DNA from: an uncultured Verrucomicrobiales bacterium | GTDB lineage: Bacteria > Verrucomicrobiota > Verrucomicrobiia > Verrucomicrobiales > DEV007 | Length of the DNA: 46,325 nucleotides | Direction of reading: 5' to 3' | NCBI GenBank assembly: GCA_937922595.1 | Contig: CALAIY010000058.1 | Location: forward strand, 1-46,325 | Part shown: positions 1 through 9,551 of the stretch, one piece after another | Position numbering within the stretch: position 1 is the stretch's first letter | Layout of the letters: every line of letters starts with the position of its first letter | Made by a program: the position numbers and the translations under genes | Notes under the pieces: generated by a model | The model's input: only the letters and a program-made list of their open reading frames with translations | Databases searched by the model: none | Told to the model about the DNA's origin: nothing

Positions 1-1
1 C

Positions 2-2146
2 GATCCTTTTGCAGAAGCGGGTGCCGGCAGCCATTTCAATACGTTTGGAACCCGAGCCAACATCAACATAACCGAAAATCGCATACAAGAACCCGCCTTC
101 GGAAAGCGTGCTCGAAAATCATCCAAGGCAAAACGACAAGACCAATCACGCCTCTACCAATCGATCGAAACAACGAAGCAGAGGGCAGAATCAAATTACT
201 TCGAAAGCCCCCGCAAGAGAACATCACCTGGAACATTATTTAATCCGGGCGATTTCTGGGTAGACCTAGCGAAACATGATCCAGAAAAACCGTTTCTCTC
301 AGCGCGCACTGGAGGAACCAAACAAAACGTGCACTCGGCAATGCTCGCAGTCGCGCTCAACGACCTTCCTTTCGTTGCTGGCGAAGGCTCATCAATCGCG
401 CGCTATATCGCAGACAAGGCAATCGTGCCCGCAGAAAATCCCCCACTCGTATTGCGCCAAGCGATCCTGAAATCCGGCAGCGATGAGCCACTAGAACCGG
501 GCTCCCCTCTCGTGAAGGCGGTGAAATATTCGCAACTCACCGTAGTGACAAACAGCACCTCTCAAACAATCCAGGCAGACATCACAACACAGATCCCCTC
601 CGGATCGATTGCAACGAACGGATCTGCTCTCCAAAGCTACAAAATCAAACTGGAGCCGTTTGCTTCCAAGCCGCTGAAAAGCCACTTCTACTTCCCAGAG
701 GCGGGCGATTTCGCAGCCGCTCCCGCGCACGCATCACATGAAGATAAACACCTCGGATCCTCAAAAGGTCGCGAGATCAAAGTATTGGCTGAACCTCCCG
801 CTCCTGATCCTACCTCGTGGCCAGAAATTGCAGCCAACGGAAGCGCAGGAAACGTCATCAAATATCTTACGCGCGCCAATCTCCAAGAAACAGATCTCTC
901 GCTCGCCGCTTGGCGAGCCAAAGCAGATCCCAAATTTTTCGATCAGATCACCGACCTCCTTCTCCAAAGGCATACTTACAGCGACACCATATTCCGCTAC
1001 GCTTTGGAGCACACGCCGCTCCGCAAAGCAAAGCTCGCTAGTTATTTACAACAGCGGGATTCCATCACCAACCAGCTTCGTCCTGCGATTGATTCGAGCA
1101 TTTTCAAAACCACACCGTTCTCCCGCCACACGGGAGAACTCGAAGACTTCTTCCCGCTCGTTCCCGCCCGCGCGCACACGCTCGATGGCACGCCGACGAT
1201 TACGAACCCGGCGTTCCACACGTACTATCACGAGTTACTCGATGAGATGGCCGCTCTTCCCCAGAGAACCGGACGGGATAATCTTGTGCTCAGCACGGCG
1301 CTTCTTGCCCAGCGCCGCATTGCGGAAGCGATGGATCGGTTCCAGATGATCCCGGTGGATGATGCCGTAGCGGGAACGATCCAATTCGCTTATTTACGGG
1401 CGGTGCTCGCGCTCCACCAGGCGGATGGTGAAATGGCGCGCACGGTAGCGGCGCGCTACTCTGAGCACCCGGTGAAGCGGTGGCGCGAGCGTTTCAATAC
1501 GGTATTGGCACATGCTGGCGGCACGCCCGATGGCGGAGAGACTCCGGAAGCTTCGCAAGATACAATCGCAGGCGAGCTCCCTTCCCTTGCGTTTACCGGC
1601 CTCTCCCTTCGGCACCAGAACACATCATCGGCGACGCTCCACATCCACGAGATGGATGTAGAACTGCTCTTCAGTGCGGCTCCATTCCCAGATTCCGGAG
1701 ATGCAGGAAAGCGCTTCCGTACGATCCGCCCCACGGCGACAGTACCCCTGATCTTTGCTGAAGCCTCTGGTACGGAGGAGGTAGTTTTGCCGAAGGCGTT
1801 TGATGGCAAGAACGTGCATCTCACGGTCACTTCCGGCGCAGCCTCTGCAACGACGACGCGCTTGAGAAACCATTTCGATATCGCCGTGACACCTACCTAC
1901 GGCCGTCTCCAAGTGACAGCCGGTTCCAAGCCGCTTTCGAAAGTCTACGTAAAAGCCTACGTACGCCACGCAGATGGAACAGTTCGCTTCCACAAAGATG
2001 GAAACACCGACCTGCGCGGAAAATTTGATTACACGACGACTACCGATCTAAGCCCAAGCAACAGCCCAGTAACGAGCTATGCACTGCTCGTGCTTTCCGA
2101 AACGCACGGGGCACAGATCTTGCAGGTGGCTCCGCCTACGAAGTAG
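2..2146 (+). CDS. C-terminal part of a very large protein (5' end outside window)
   Basis: The reading frame is open from the first bases of the window to TAA at 2144-2146, so at least 714 residues are present and the start lies upstream. The GTG at 329 is only an internal codon. I do not recognise a family with confidence. The visible part begins with a basic, Arg/Lys/Gln-rich stretch. A helical region follows, with repeat-like pieces near window residues 320-480. The end is a beta-rich C-terminus with short motifs such as VYVKAYVRHADG, then DLRGKFDYTT, then SYALLVLSETHGAQ. That tail looks like an Ig-like or carrier-type domain and vaguely recalls tails of other giant PVC-group proteins; this is an impression, not a match. 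Its last 11 bp overlap the convergent ybeY gene. Confidence 0.75.
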   Translation, partial: DPFAEAGAGSHFNTFGTRANINITENRIQEPAFGKRARKSSKAKRQDQSRLYQSIETTKQRAESNYFESPRKRTSPGTLFNPGDFWVDLAKHDPEKPFLSARTGGTKQNVHSAMLAVALNDLPFVAGEGSSIARYIADKAIVPAENPPLVLRQAILKSGSDEPLEPGSPLVKAVKYSQLTVVTNSTSQTIQADITTQIPSGSIATNGSALQSYKIKLEPFASKPLKSHFYFPEAGDFAAAPAHASHEDKHLGSSKGREIKVLAEPPAPDPTSWPEIAANGSAGNVIKYLTRANLQETDLSLAAWRAKADPKFFDQITDLLLQRHTYSDTIFRYALEHTPLRKAKLASYLQQRDSITNQLRPAIDSSIFKTTPFSRHTGELEDFFPLVPARAHTLDGTPTITNPAFHTYYHELLDEMAALPQRTGRDNLVLSTALLAQRRIAEAMDRFQMIPVDDAVAGTIQFAYLRAVLALHQADGEMARTVAARYSEHPVKRWRERFNTVLAHAGGTPDGGETPEASQDTIAGELPSLAFTGLSLRHQNTSSATLHIHEMDVELLFSAAPFPDSGDAGKRFRTIRPTATVPLIFAEASGTEEVVLPKAFDGKNVHLTVTSGAASATTTRLRNHFDIAVTPTYGRLQVTAGSKPLSKVYVKAYVRHADGTVRFHKDGNTDLRGKFDYTTTTDLSPSNSPVTSYALLVLSETHGAQILQVAPPTK

Positions 2147-2579
2147 CAACGAGGCTCGCGAGAATCCGATCCTGGATGGCATGCATGGCGGTGCGCTCTT
2201 CGGAGTCGGAATCGTGGTGGCCGTTTAGGTGGAGGAGGCCGTGGATGAGGTAGAGGAGAGTTTCCGCTGTGGCGGATTGGCCGTGCTGGGGGGCGGCTTT
2301 GGCGGCGGTATCGAGACTGATGAAGATCTCGCCGTGGGGAAAGGTGATGACGTCGGTGGGGGTGGGGTCGTCGAGATGATCGGCGTGGATCTGGGTGATG
2401 GTGGCGTCGTCTACGAAACTGATTTCTACCGTTTCGAGGTTGCCGAGTGGGCGGTCGCTAGAGTGCGGTCCGGGAGCGGCGAGGCAGGGGGCGATGGCTT
2501 GGGGCGCGCGAGCGCTGATCTGGGCTTGATCGATTCCGAGATGGGAGTGATGCCAGTAAAGCTCTAGCTCTGGGATCAC
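2136..2579 (-). CDS. ybeY: Endoribonuclease YbeY (rRNA maturation factor)
   Basis: 147 residues, the usual YbeY length. The metal-binding signature is intact: HGLLHLNGHHDSD near residues 114-126 provides the three His that hold the catalytic zinc in H-x3-H-x5-H. The preceding PTDVITFPHGEIFIS strand is also typical of the family. YbeY is a single-strand endoribonuclease acting in 16S rRNA 3'-end processing and 70S ribosome quality control. The start is a GTG at 2577-2579 that overlaps the TGA of the upstream HD-domain gene (GTGA), which implies translational coupling. The next gene but one upstream is phoH, giving the widespread phoH-HD-ybeY order. The 3' end overlaps the convergent large gene by 11 bp. 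Confidence 0.95.
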   Translation of the reverse strand: MIPELELYWHHSHLGIDQAQISARAPQAIAPCLAAPGPHSSDRPLGNLETVEISFVDDATITQIHADHLDDPTPTDVITFPHGEIFISLDTAAKAAPQHGQSATAETLLYLIHGLLHLNGHHDSDSEERTAMHAIQDRILASLVATS

Positions 2580-4327
2580 GCGGCGGAGACTTTCTTTTTC
2601 TTCTTCGTGCTGGTCTCTTTTTCGGTGGACCCGAATGAGGAGGGTGCGTCCTGGGAAAGCGGCTCGGTCTTGGTGGTGGCGTCTTTCTTTTTCGATTTTC
2701 CGGATTTTTCTTTGGGGTAAGAAATTCGGGCGTGGAGCATGCTCCGAAGGGTGGAGGAGAAGCTCTTCTTGATGGCTTCAAGACCGGCGAAGGTGAGGGA
2801 GCATTCGTCGAGCTGGCCGCTCTTAATTTTCTGCTGGGTGATCTCTTCTACGAGCTGATCGATTTTTGCAGGGGTGGGCTTGGCGAGGGTGCGGGAGGCG
2901 CTTTCGACGGCGTCGGCAATACTAATGATCGCGGCTTCGCGGCTTTGTGGCTTGGGGCCGGGGTAGCGGAAGGCTTTTTTATCGAGCTTGATCTCGGCTT
3001 CTTCTTCGTCATCGGCTTCGGCTTCAGAGTCTAAATCAGCGTCGAAATCGTCTTCGGTGTTTTTGGCTTTAGCCTTGGCTTTTTCTTTCTCCTTGGCGAT
3101 GCGCGCTTCTTCGATGTCGCAGGCGCGGCGGTAGAAGTAGTAGACGAGGGTATTGCCGTGGTGTTGCTCGATGATGTCGATGATCTCTTCGTTGAGCTTG
3201 TTTTTGATGGCGAGATCGACGCCTTCTTTCACGTGGGCGATGATGATGAGCGCGCTCATCGTGGGGGTGAGATGATCGTGGGGATTTTCCTCGCCGTTGC
3301 CTATGTTTTCGATGAAGTAGCCGGGCTTGGAGAGTTTACCGATGTCGTGGAAGTAGGAGGCGACTCGGCACATGACGGCGTTGGCCCCCACGGCTTCGGC
3401 GGCTGCTTCGGCGAGGTTCGCGACGACGAGGCTGTGATGGTAGGTGCCGGGAGCTTCGATGGTGAGACGCTTGAGGAGTGGGTGATTGAGATCAGAGAGC
3501 TCAATCCACGAAATCTCGGTGGTGACGTGAAAGAGTGATTCGAGCACTGGAAGCGCGCTGCTTACTAACATTGCAGTGAAACAGCCGACAATAATGACGG
3601 TCGCGATTTCGATTGCGAGCGGTTTCCACCCGGCGAGTAAACCGGCTGCATCGGGTACTGTAAGGTAGCCGAAGACGGCGATCGCAATGGCAGTGCTCAG
3701 GCCGGTGATGATCCCGGATCGCATGAGGCGAGCGCGGCGGCGGACGGAATTGGTGGCATAAATTGCGGAGCAGCCACCTACGAGACTGATGAGAAGAAAG
3801 GGAATCGCATCGGGAGCGGGCACGACGAGGGTGCCCCAGAGGCTGGAGAAGACGGCGACAAAAATCCCCTGGGCTCGCCCGAGGAGAATGGAGAGCGTCA
3901 TGGGTGCAAGTGCATAGGGCACGAGCAGGAAGCCGTAGTGTTCCGGGAGGCCGGTGCCTTGGACGCCATTGAGGATCGTTTTCGTGAGGAAGACCTGGAC
4001 GAGAATGATACCGAAAATGAGGAGCGCGCGGCTATTGCGCCGGAAGCTTACGGGGTGATTGGCAAAAAAGTGAAGGAGCGCGATGGCGAAGGTGACGGTG
4101 AGCGCGCCGCAGGCGACGAGTGGTCGGCCATCGAAGACTGATCCGGCAGTGGCGGGGACGGTGATGACGGCTCCGAGCAGGAAGACGAACCCGGCAAAGA
4201 TGATGGCTTTGAGCCAGGGGTTTACCCTGAGGTTTTCGCGCAGCGGGCTGTCGTCGGACGTGCGGCGGGTGCGGCCACAGGAGAGTCCTTTGCGCTGGAG
4301 TTGGAGTCGCTTAAATCCGTCAAACAT
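2576..4327 (-). CDS. 7TM-HD family membrane phosphodiesterase (PgpH-like)
   Basis: 583 residues. Seven or eight hydrophobic segments lie between residues 38 and 260, followed by a cytoplasmic HD domain. HD-type metal ligands are visible: YHHSL (296-300), FHDIGK (326-331), EQHHG (387-391) and IADAVE (470-475). Relatives such as Listeria PgpH hydrolyse cyclic di-AMP. Two differences from PgpH stand out. There is no large extracellular domain between the first membrane segments. A highly charged insertion of about 45 residues, first Lys/Ala-rich and then Asp/Glu-rich (404-448), splits the HD domain just before the conserved FRYPGPKPQ motif. A Lys/Ser-rich tail ends the protein. The gene lies between phoH and ybeY and overlaps ybeY. 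The family is secure; the substrate is inferred from it. Confidence 0.88.
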   Translation of the reverse strand: MFDGFKRLQLQRKGLSCGRTRRTSDDSPLRENLRVNPWLKAIIFAGFVFLLGAVITVPATAGSVFDGRPLVACGALTVTFAIALLHFFANHPVSFRRNSRALLIFGIILVQVFLTKTILNGVQGTGLPEHYGFLLVPYALAPMTLSILLGRAQGIFVAVFSSLWGTLVVPAPDAIPFLLISLVGGCSAIYATNSVRRRARLMRSGIITGLSTAIAIAVFGYLTVPDAAGLLAGWKPLAIEIATVIIVGCFTAMLVSSALPVLESLFHVTTEISWIELSDLNHPLLKRLTIEAPGTYHHSLVVANLAEAAAEAVGANAVMCRVASYFHDIGKLSKPGYFIENIGNGEENPHDHLTPTMSALIIIAHVKEGVDLAIKNKLNEEIIDIIEQHHGNTLVYYFYRRACDIEEARIAKEKEKAKAKAKNTEDDFDADLDSEAEADDEEEAEIKLDKKAFRYPGPKPQSREAAIISIADAVESASRTLAKPTPAKIDQLVEEITQQKIKSGQLDECSLTFAGLEAIKKSFSSTLRSMLHARISYPKEKSGKSKKKDATTKTEPLSQDAPSSFGSTEKETSTKKKKKVSAA

Positions 4328-4493
4328 GATGGTGCAGGGACAGGGAGGAGTAGGCAGAACGGCGTTCTGATCCCGAGGGCAACGAGAGCGGGAGGGGTGA
4401 CGGGTGGGTAGTCAAAGTAGGGAAAGCAGCCCGGGTGATCCGAGAACTGGGCGAATAGGATAAATGCCGCTGGGAAAAGGCGCAAACCAGTTT

Positions 4494-5666
4494 CTATGGG
4501 GTCGCAGAAGCAGAATCGGGCGGAGTCAAGCCCGGATCCGCAGGGGAGGCACCGGGACGCCAGGCGGCAGAATCGCCTTCGCTTGGGAGGCCGGAGGACG
4601 TGGCGGCAGCGATTCGGGCGGCGGCTTTTTTAGCTTCAGCGCGTTGCTCGCGCTCGCGTTGCTGCTCTTCACGGGAGCGGCTGTAGGCTCCAATAATGCG
4701 CTGGACGACGGGATGGCGGACGACGTCGGCTTCTTGGAAGTCGGCAAATCCAATTCCTTCAACCCCGCGAAGAACTCGAAGGGCTTCGCGAAGCCCGGAG
4801 CGCATCCCGCGCTTGAGGTCGCACTGGGACGGGTCGCCGGTGATGATGCAGCGAGAGCCCTCGCCCATGCGGGTGAGAAACATGAACATCTGCTCTTCCG
4901 TCGTATTCTGTGCTTCATCGAGGATGACGAATGCGCGGCTGAGCGTGCGCCCACGCATGTAGGCGAGCGGGGCGATCTCGATGGCTCCACGATCCATGTA
5001 TTTTTCCATGTCGCCAGGATCGAGCATGTCGTAAATCGCGTCGTAAAGCGGGCGCAGATAGGGAGAGAGTTTTTCCTCGAGGGCTCCGGGGAGAAAGCCC
5101 AGTGCTTCGCCAGCTTCTACGGCGGGGCGAGAGAGCACTACCTTGCTGACTTCTTTATTCTTGAGCGCAGAGAGGGCGCGAGCCATCGCGATGTAAGTCT
5201 TTCCAGTGCCGGCGGGTCCGCTACCGAAGGTGACGGTATTTTCCTCGATGGCTTCGAGGTAGCGCGCCTGGCATTCATTTTTCGGAGAAACGGCGGGACG
5301 CTGCGCGGAGCCGAGCAAGCGCTTCGAGAGAAGCTTCTCGACCGACATTCCTTCACCTCCATTGGCCGCGGATTCTACAGCATGGCGGAAGGCTTCGGCG
5401 CTAATTTCTGCGCCATCTCGCCGGGCTGTTTCCAGGGTACGGAAGATGGTAGTCGCGGCTTCGATCGCGGATTTGTCATCTCCATCGATTTTCACCCATC
5501 CATCGCGTGAAGTGATAGTGACACCGAGCCGCTCAGCAGCAATTCGCAACAACGAGTGATCGTGCGCGAAGAGCGACTGGAGAAACAGCGGGCTCTCGAA
5601 TTCGAGGGTGACTCCCGATACGGATTCGGGAGTTTTTGCCGAAGGCGGTGTGCTAGCGGTAGCCAT
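4494..5666 (-). CDS. phoH: PhoH-like ATPase
   Basis: 390 residues from the ATG at 5664-5666. An upstream in-frame start at 5729 would add 21 Pro/Ser-rich residues and lie deep inside the preceding gene, so the shorter form is preferred. An N-terminal KH-like region (about 20-110) is followed by the PhoH P-loop ATPase domain. Walker A is FGSGPAGTGKT (about 147-157) and Walker B is VILDEAQN (about 247-254). The ITGDPSQCDL motif and the SRPAVEAGE stretch are diagnostic of PhoH/YbeZ. PhoH proteins are linked to RNA metabolism and work with YbeY, which is encoded two genes downstream. The C-terminal 60 residues are Arg/Glu-rich and then Pro/Ala/Ser-rich, probably disordered. The start overlaps the end of the upstream secreted-protein gene by 14 bp. 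Confidence 0.93.
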   Translation of the reverse strand: MATASTPPSAKTPESVSGVTLEFESPLFLQSLFAHDHSLLRIAAERLGVTITSRDGWVKIDGDDKSAIEAATTIFRTLETARRDGAEISAEAFRHAVESAANGGEGMSVEKLLSKRLLGSAQRPAVSPKNECQARYLEAIEENTVTFGSGPAGTGKTYIAMARALSALKNKEVSKVVLSRPAVEAGEALGFLPGALEEKLSPYLRPLYDAIYDMLDPGDMEKYMDRGAIEIAPLAYMRGRTLSRAFVILDEAQNTTEEQMFMFLTRMGEGSRCIITGDPSQCDLKRGMRSGLREALRVLRGVEGIGFADFQEADVVRHPVVQRIIGAYSRSREEQQREREQRAEAKKAAARIAAATSSGLPSEGDSAAWRPGASPADPGLTPPDSASATP

Positions 5667-6114
5667 AGGCGAGCGCCCACGAGATGGGCTCGTCTTCTGG
5701 GGCGGAATCGGAAGAGAGACTGAACACAATGATGTAGGAGCCCGTCGTCGTCGCGGGGAACCTCACTGATTTTGCATTCTTCGAATCAATCGTCTCAGTG
5801 ACTGCCACTGCGGTACCATCTGGCATATAGATTTCAATCGTGAGAGCCACGCCATCGATGGCGCTAGCGACCCAAAAGCAATATTCATTGCCCTTAAAAA
5901 GCTGGTGCCTCACCGCTTTCTGGCCGCCCGGAAGGATCTCACCATTCCAGTGATCCGTACGGACTTTAAAGCCCTGGCTAACAAAGGGTGTCGCAGCTTC
6001 CATCGCGTAGGAAAACGCATCATCCACGACGGCATGCGCCGTCATGGGCGCGAACGGAAGAATCAGCGCGAGAAGCGCCGCTGAGAGCCTGGGGATAGGG
6101 GAAAGTTTCCTCAT
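5653..6114 (-). CDS. Secreted protein with a PPC-like beta-sandwich
   Basis: 153 residues. A signal peptide is clear: MRKL, then a hydrophobic core (residues 10-24), then a likely cut after TAHA at residue 28. The mature part has alternating strands with a NEYCFWVASA strand, IYMPDGTAV and a TGSYIIVFSL strand near the end. This is the usual look of pre-peptidase C-terminal-like (PPC) beta-sandwiches that bind or present on the cell surface. No catalytic residues are seen. The fold assignment rests on pattern only. The gene sits 20 bp after the next secreted-protein gene and overlaps phoH by 14 bp, so the three are probably co-transcribed. Confidence 0.75.
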   Translation of the reverse strand: MRKLSPIPRLSAALLALILPFAPMTAHAVVDDAFSYAMEAATPFVSQGFKVRTDHWNGEILPGGQKAVRHQLFKGNEYCFWVASAIDGVALTIEIYMPDGTAVAVTETIDSKNAKSVRFPATTTGSYIIVFSLSSDSAPEDEPISWALAYGYR

Positions 6115-6134
6115 TCTAATAATCAGGGCTGAAG

Positions 6135-7040
6135 TTATTCGGAGCTAGGAGGAGTTTTGGCCGGAGGCTTATCACCCGTCACGCTCTTTACGAGCCGCGA
6201 GGAGACCTCGAGCATTTCGCCGACGGCATCAGGAGCGATGATCGATTCTCCGCCCGTAGGCTTCATCGCACGCTGAATCGCTTCGAGCCCCTCCTTCACC
6301 TCTACCATCTTCTTGGCTTCGCGAACCTTCAGCTTCATCGCTCCCACAGCAGCGACAAAGTGATCCACGAGACCGGGTTGATTGAGCAGCTCCGCTTTTT
6401 CAGCTGAGTAACTTTTCGAAATCAGCGACGTGACGACTTCGGTGCCCCGAAGCCAGCCACCGATGCTCACACACTGCGACAGCTCACTATCGCGAAGACG
6501 CTTCATTTCCTCACGCACAGTATATTGAGTGCGATCCAGCTCCTGCCGCACCGCTTCAAAATCGCCCTTCTCAGCACCTTCATCAATACTTGTAGCATGC
6601 TGGAGCACCGCATCCCGAAGGCCAAGTTTACCTGCGAGATCAAGCACTTCGCGGCCGAGATTCTGCACCGTCTGCTGATCTTCTGCCTGCACAGCGATGA
6701 ATCCATCCGCGACAACGACTCCGAATTGCAGCGCAATTTCGTAGCGATCCGAAAGATTCGCATTCGCCTGCGGGCGCATTTCAGCACGCCAGTTCGGCTG
6801 GCCGAGCTCATCAAGCACTTCGAATATTTCCGAAGGCACCGGAACAATCACATCTTCAATGACGTCACCAGGGAAGGTATTGATATCGAAGGGCGCGTCA
6901 TCCGCGATTACACTAATCGCAGCGGGAGCAGGCTTGGCTGGGGTCTCGGGCGTTTCCGCGAACGCGGAAATAGGCACGAGGGTGAAGGCCACGGAAGTTG
7001 CCGTGGCCTGGAAGGGAGCTAAAAACGCTTGTCGTCTCAT
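6135..7040 (-). CDS. Secreted helical protein of unknown function
   Basis: 301 residues from the ATG at 7038-7040. The frame is open further upstream to 7514, but that part lies opposite kdsB and has no protein-like character. A signal peptide is visible (MRRQAFLAPF, a hydrophobic core, and a cut near AFAETP). A Pro/Ala-rich linker follows. From about residue 70 the protein is helical: an ALQFGVVVADGFIAVQ segment, a region rich in Glu/Arg/Gln, and conserved-looking SIGGWLRGTE and EGLEAIQRAM stretches. The helical part resembles uncharacterised soluble periplasmic proteins; I cannot name a family. It is divergent from kdsB and heads the run towards phoH. Confidence 0.78.
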   Translation of the reverse strand: MRRQAFLAPFQATATSVAFTLVPISAFAETPETPAKPAPAAISVIADDAPFDINTFPGDVIEDVIVPVPSEIFEVLDELGQPNWRAEMRPQANANLSDRYEIALQFGVVVADGFIAVQAEDQQTVQNLGREVLDLAGKLGLRDAVLQHATSIDEGAEKGDFEAVRQELDRTQYTVREEMKRLRDSELSQCVSIGGWLRGTEVVTSLISKSYSAEKAELLNQPGLVDHFVAAVGAMKLKVREAKKMVEVKEGLEAIQRAMKPTGGESIIAPDAVGEMLEVSSRLVKSVTGDKPPAKTPPSSE

Positions 7041-7118
7041 AAGGAGGGTTCTCGTATAGGATACGCCCGTCGGGGGCGCGTCAAAGTTGAAAACGCCCCA
7101 GACGAAATTAGTCCAAAT

Positions 7119-7859
7119 ATGCCATCCCCCATCACCGCCGGTCTCATCCCTGCCCGTTGGGCATCTACCCGCTTCCCAGGGAAGCCGCTCCACCCCATCG
7201 CAGGCAAGCCGCTCGTCCAGCACGTCTGGGAGCGCTGTCGCCGCTGCCACCGGCTCGATCACCTCGCTATCGCCACAGATGACGCCCGCATCGCGGAAAC
7301 TGCCAAAGCCTTCGGAGCCGAAGTCGTAATGACCAGCGCCGATCACCCGACCGGCACCGATCGCATCGCCGAAGCCGCGCGATCCATCGAAGGCTCCCCC
7401 GAAATCATCATTAATATCCAGGGCGACGAGCCCCTCATCGACCCCAGCCTCATCGATGCACTCGCCGCCGAGCTTCAAGCCGACCCCACCCTCCCGATGG
7501 TCACTGCAGCCCATACCATCTCCGATGAAACCGATCTCACCGACCCAAACGTCGTTAAAGTAATCCGCACCCTATCCGGCGACGCCCTCTACTTCTCCCG
7601 CAGCCCACTTCCGCACTACAGAAGCACCTCACGCACCCCAGCCGCCCTCCGCCACATCGGTCTCTACGGATTTCGCACCCCATTTCTCCAGCAATTCATC
7701 ACCTGGCCCCCCTCCCCCCTTGAGCTCGCCGAATCCCTAGAACAACTCCGAGCCCTCGAAAACGGCGCCCGAATCGGAGTCGTCCTCACCGATCACCGCC
7801 CAATCGGGGTCGACACCCCCGAACACGTCGCTACCGTCGAAGCAATTCTAGCAGGCTAA
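7119..7859 (+). CDS. kdsB: 3-deoxy-manno-octulosonate cytidylyltransferase (CMP-KDO synthetase)
   Basis: 246 residues from the ATG at 7119, the normal KdsB length. The N-terminal nucleotide-binding motif LIPARWASTRFPGKPL is diagnostic. It is followed by TGTDRIAEAA and NIQGDEPLI, which bind CTP and Mg2+, and SRSPLPHYR and HIGLYGFR further on. The enzyme activates KDO with CTP before its transfer to lipid A, so the organism makes an LPS-type outer membrane. The in-frame GTG at 7029 would add 30 residues without family resemblance and lies opposite the start of the divergent gene. pyrG, which supplies CTP, follows after 39 bp, so the pair makes metabolic sense as an operon. kdsB-pyrG adjacency is seen in other bacteria. 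Confidence 0.96.
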   Translation: MPSPITAGLIPARWASTRFPGKPLHPIAGKPLVQHVWERCRRCHRLDHLAIATDDARIAETAKAFGAEVVMTSADHPTGTDRIAEAARSIEGSPEIIINIQGDEPLIDPSLIDALAAELQADPTLPMVTAAHTISDETDLTDPNVVKVIRTLSGDALYFSRSPLPHYRSTSRTPAALRHIGLYGFRTPFLQQFITWPPSPLELAESLEQLRALENGARIGVVLTDHRPIGVDTPEHVATVEAILAG

Positions 7860-7898
7860 CGCCATCCCTTTTCACTTCCCCACCTTTTCACCTTCCTT

Positions 7899-9539
7899 AT
7901 GAAATACGTATTCGTCACCGGCGGAGTTGTCAGCTCACTCGGCAAAGGCCTTGCCGCAGCCGCCCTCGGCACCCTCCTTGAAGCCCGCGACCAGAAAGTC
8001 ATCCTTCAGAAATTCGACCCCTATCTCAACGTCGATCCCGGCACCATGAGCCCCTTCCAGCACGGCGAAGTCTACGTGCTCGACGACGGAGCCGAGACCG
8101 ACCTCGACCTCGGCCACTACGAACGCTTCACCAACTGCATCCTCACCCGCTACAACAACCTCACCTCCGGCCAAGTCTACGAGACCGTCCTCAAAAAAGA
8201 GCGCCGGGGCGACTACCTCGGAAAAACCGTCCAAGTCATCCCCCACGTCACCGACGAAATCCAAAACCGCATCAAGCACGTCGCCGCCACCCAAGGAGGA
8301 GACGTCATCATCACCGAAATCGGCGGCACCGTAGGCGACATCGAAGGCCAGCCCTTCATGGAAGCCCTTCGCCAATTCGTCCAAGACGTCGGCAGGGAAA
8401 ACGCCATTTTCGTCCACGTCACCCTCGTCCCCTACATCAAAGCCGCCGGTGAATTAAAAAGTAAGCCCACCCAGCAATCCGTCGCAAAACTCCGCGAAAT
8501 CGGCATCCAGCCCGACATCGTCATCTGCCGCACCGAGCACCCCCTCACCGACGACATCCGCGACAAGATCTCCCTCTATTGCAACATCCCGAAGCCCGCC
8601 GTCATCGAATTCACCGACGCGCCCAATACCATCTACGAAGCCCCCCTCATGTTCCGCCAGCAGGGGTTCGACAACTACGTCTGCGACCGCCTCAGCATCG
8701 AGACCGAGCAGCCGGACATGACCCAATGGCGCGCCTACGTCGCCCGCATCATCGACCCCAGCTTCCGCATCCGCATCGCCGTCGTCGGGAAATACATCGA
8801 GCTCCAAGACGCCTACAAATCCATCTACGAAGCCCTCACCCACGCCGGAGCCGCCTGTGACACCCGCGTCGCCATCGAACGCGTAGACTCCGAAGCCATC
8901 GAAAAATACGGCGCCGCCCGCTACCTCGAAGGCATGCACGGCATCCTCATCCCCGGCGGCTTCGGCGACCGCGGCATCGAAGGCAAAGTCCTCGCCGCCC
9001 AATACGCCCGCGAGCAAGGCATCCCCTTCTTCGGCATCTGCCTCGGCATGCAAATCGCCGTCGTAGAATACGCCCGCAACGTCGCCGACCTCGCCGAAGC
9101 AAACAGCACCGAATTCGTCGCCACCACCCCCCACCCCGTCGTCTGCCTCCAGGAAGAACAAGAAGGCATCACCGACGTCGGCGGCACCATGCGCCTCGGC
9201 ACCTGCGTCTCCGACATCCGCCCCGACACCAAAGCCTACGAACTCTACAAATCAGCCACCATCTCCGAGCGCCACCGCCACCGCTACGAAGTAAACAACG
9301 GCTACCGCGAGCAACTCGAAACCGCCGGCCTCACCATCGGAGCCGTCTCCACCGACGTCGATCTCGTAGAAATGGTAGAAATCGCCGACCACCCCTTCTA
9401 CCTCGCCTGCCAATTCCACCCCGAATTCCTCAGCAAGCTCAGCGCCCCACACCCCCTCTTCACCGGCTTCGTCTCCGCCTCGCTAGAGCACCGCAACACC
9501 CTAGCCGACGCCGTCACCTCCAGCCTCGAAGAAGCCTAG
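7899..9539 (+). CDS. pyrG: CTP synthase (glutamine-hydrolysing)
   Basis: 546 residues, full length. The N-terminal synthetase domain (about 1-270) starts with [17 protein letters not shown] and contains [20 protein letters not shown] and [10 protein letters not shown]. The C-terminal class I glutamine amidotransferase domain (about 290-535) has the oxyanion strand PGGFGDRG, the nucleophile Cys381 in FFGICLGMQ, and the His507/Glu509 pair in CQFHPEF. The enzyme makes CTP from UTP, ATP and glutamine in the cytoplasm. It lies directly downstream of kdsB, a CTP consumer. Codon use is strongly C-ending, as expected for a well-expressed gene. Confidence 0.98.
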   Translation: MKYVFVTGGVVSSLGKGLAAAALGTLLEARDQKVILQKFDPYLNVDPGTMSPFQHGEVYVLDDGAETDLDLGHYERFTNCILTRYNNLTSGQVYETVLKKERRGDYLGKTVQVIPHVTDEIQNRIKHVAATQGGDVIITEIGGTVGDIEGQPFMEALRQFVQDVGRENAIFVHVTLVPYIKAAGELKSKPTQQSVAKLREIGIQPDIVICRTEHPLTDDIRDKISLYCNIPKPAVIEFTDAPNTIYEAPLMFRQQGFDNYVCDRLSIETEQPDMTQWRAYVARIIDPSFRIRIAVVGKYIELQDAYKSIYEALTHAGAACDTRVAIERVDSEAIEKYGAARYLEGMHGILIPGGFGDRGIEGKVLAAQYAREQGIPFFGICLGMQIAVVEYARNVADLAEANSTEFVATTPHPVVCLQEEQEGITDVGGTMRLGTCVSDIRPDTKAYELYKSATISERHRHRYEVNNGYREQLETAGLTIGAVSTDVDLVEMVEIADHPFYLACQFHPEFLSKLSAPHPLFTGFVSASLEHRNTLADAVTSSLEEA

Positions 9540-9551
9540 CACCCCACCCCC

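Noticed and set aside
4464-5510. 348-residue open frame on the plus strand
   Set aside because: Antisense to phoH.
7041-7060. aaggagg at 7041 as a Shine-Dalgarno site for kdsB
   Set aside because: It is about 70 bp from the kdsB ATG, too far for a ribosome binding site, and the in-frame starts near it lack family support.
7041-7514. Longer N-terminus for the secreted helical protein
   Set aside because: The extension is antisense to kdsB and would place the signal peptide in the middle of the protein.
8454-9161. 235-residue open frame on the minus strand
   Set aside because: Antisense to pyrG; low-complexity Gly/Asp/Val shadow.
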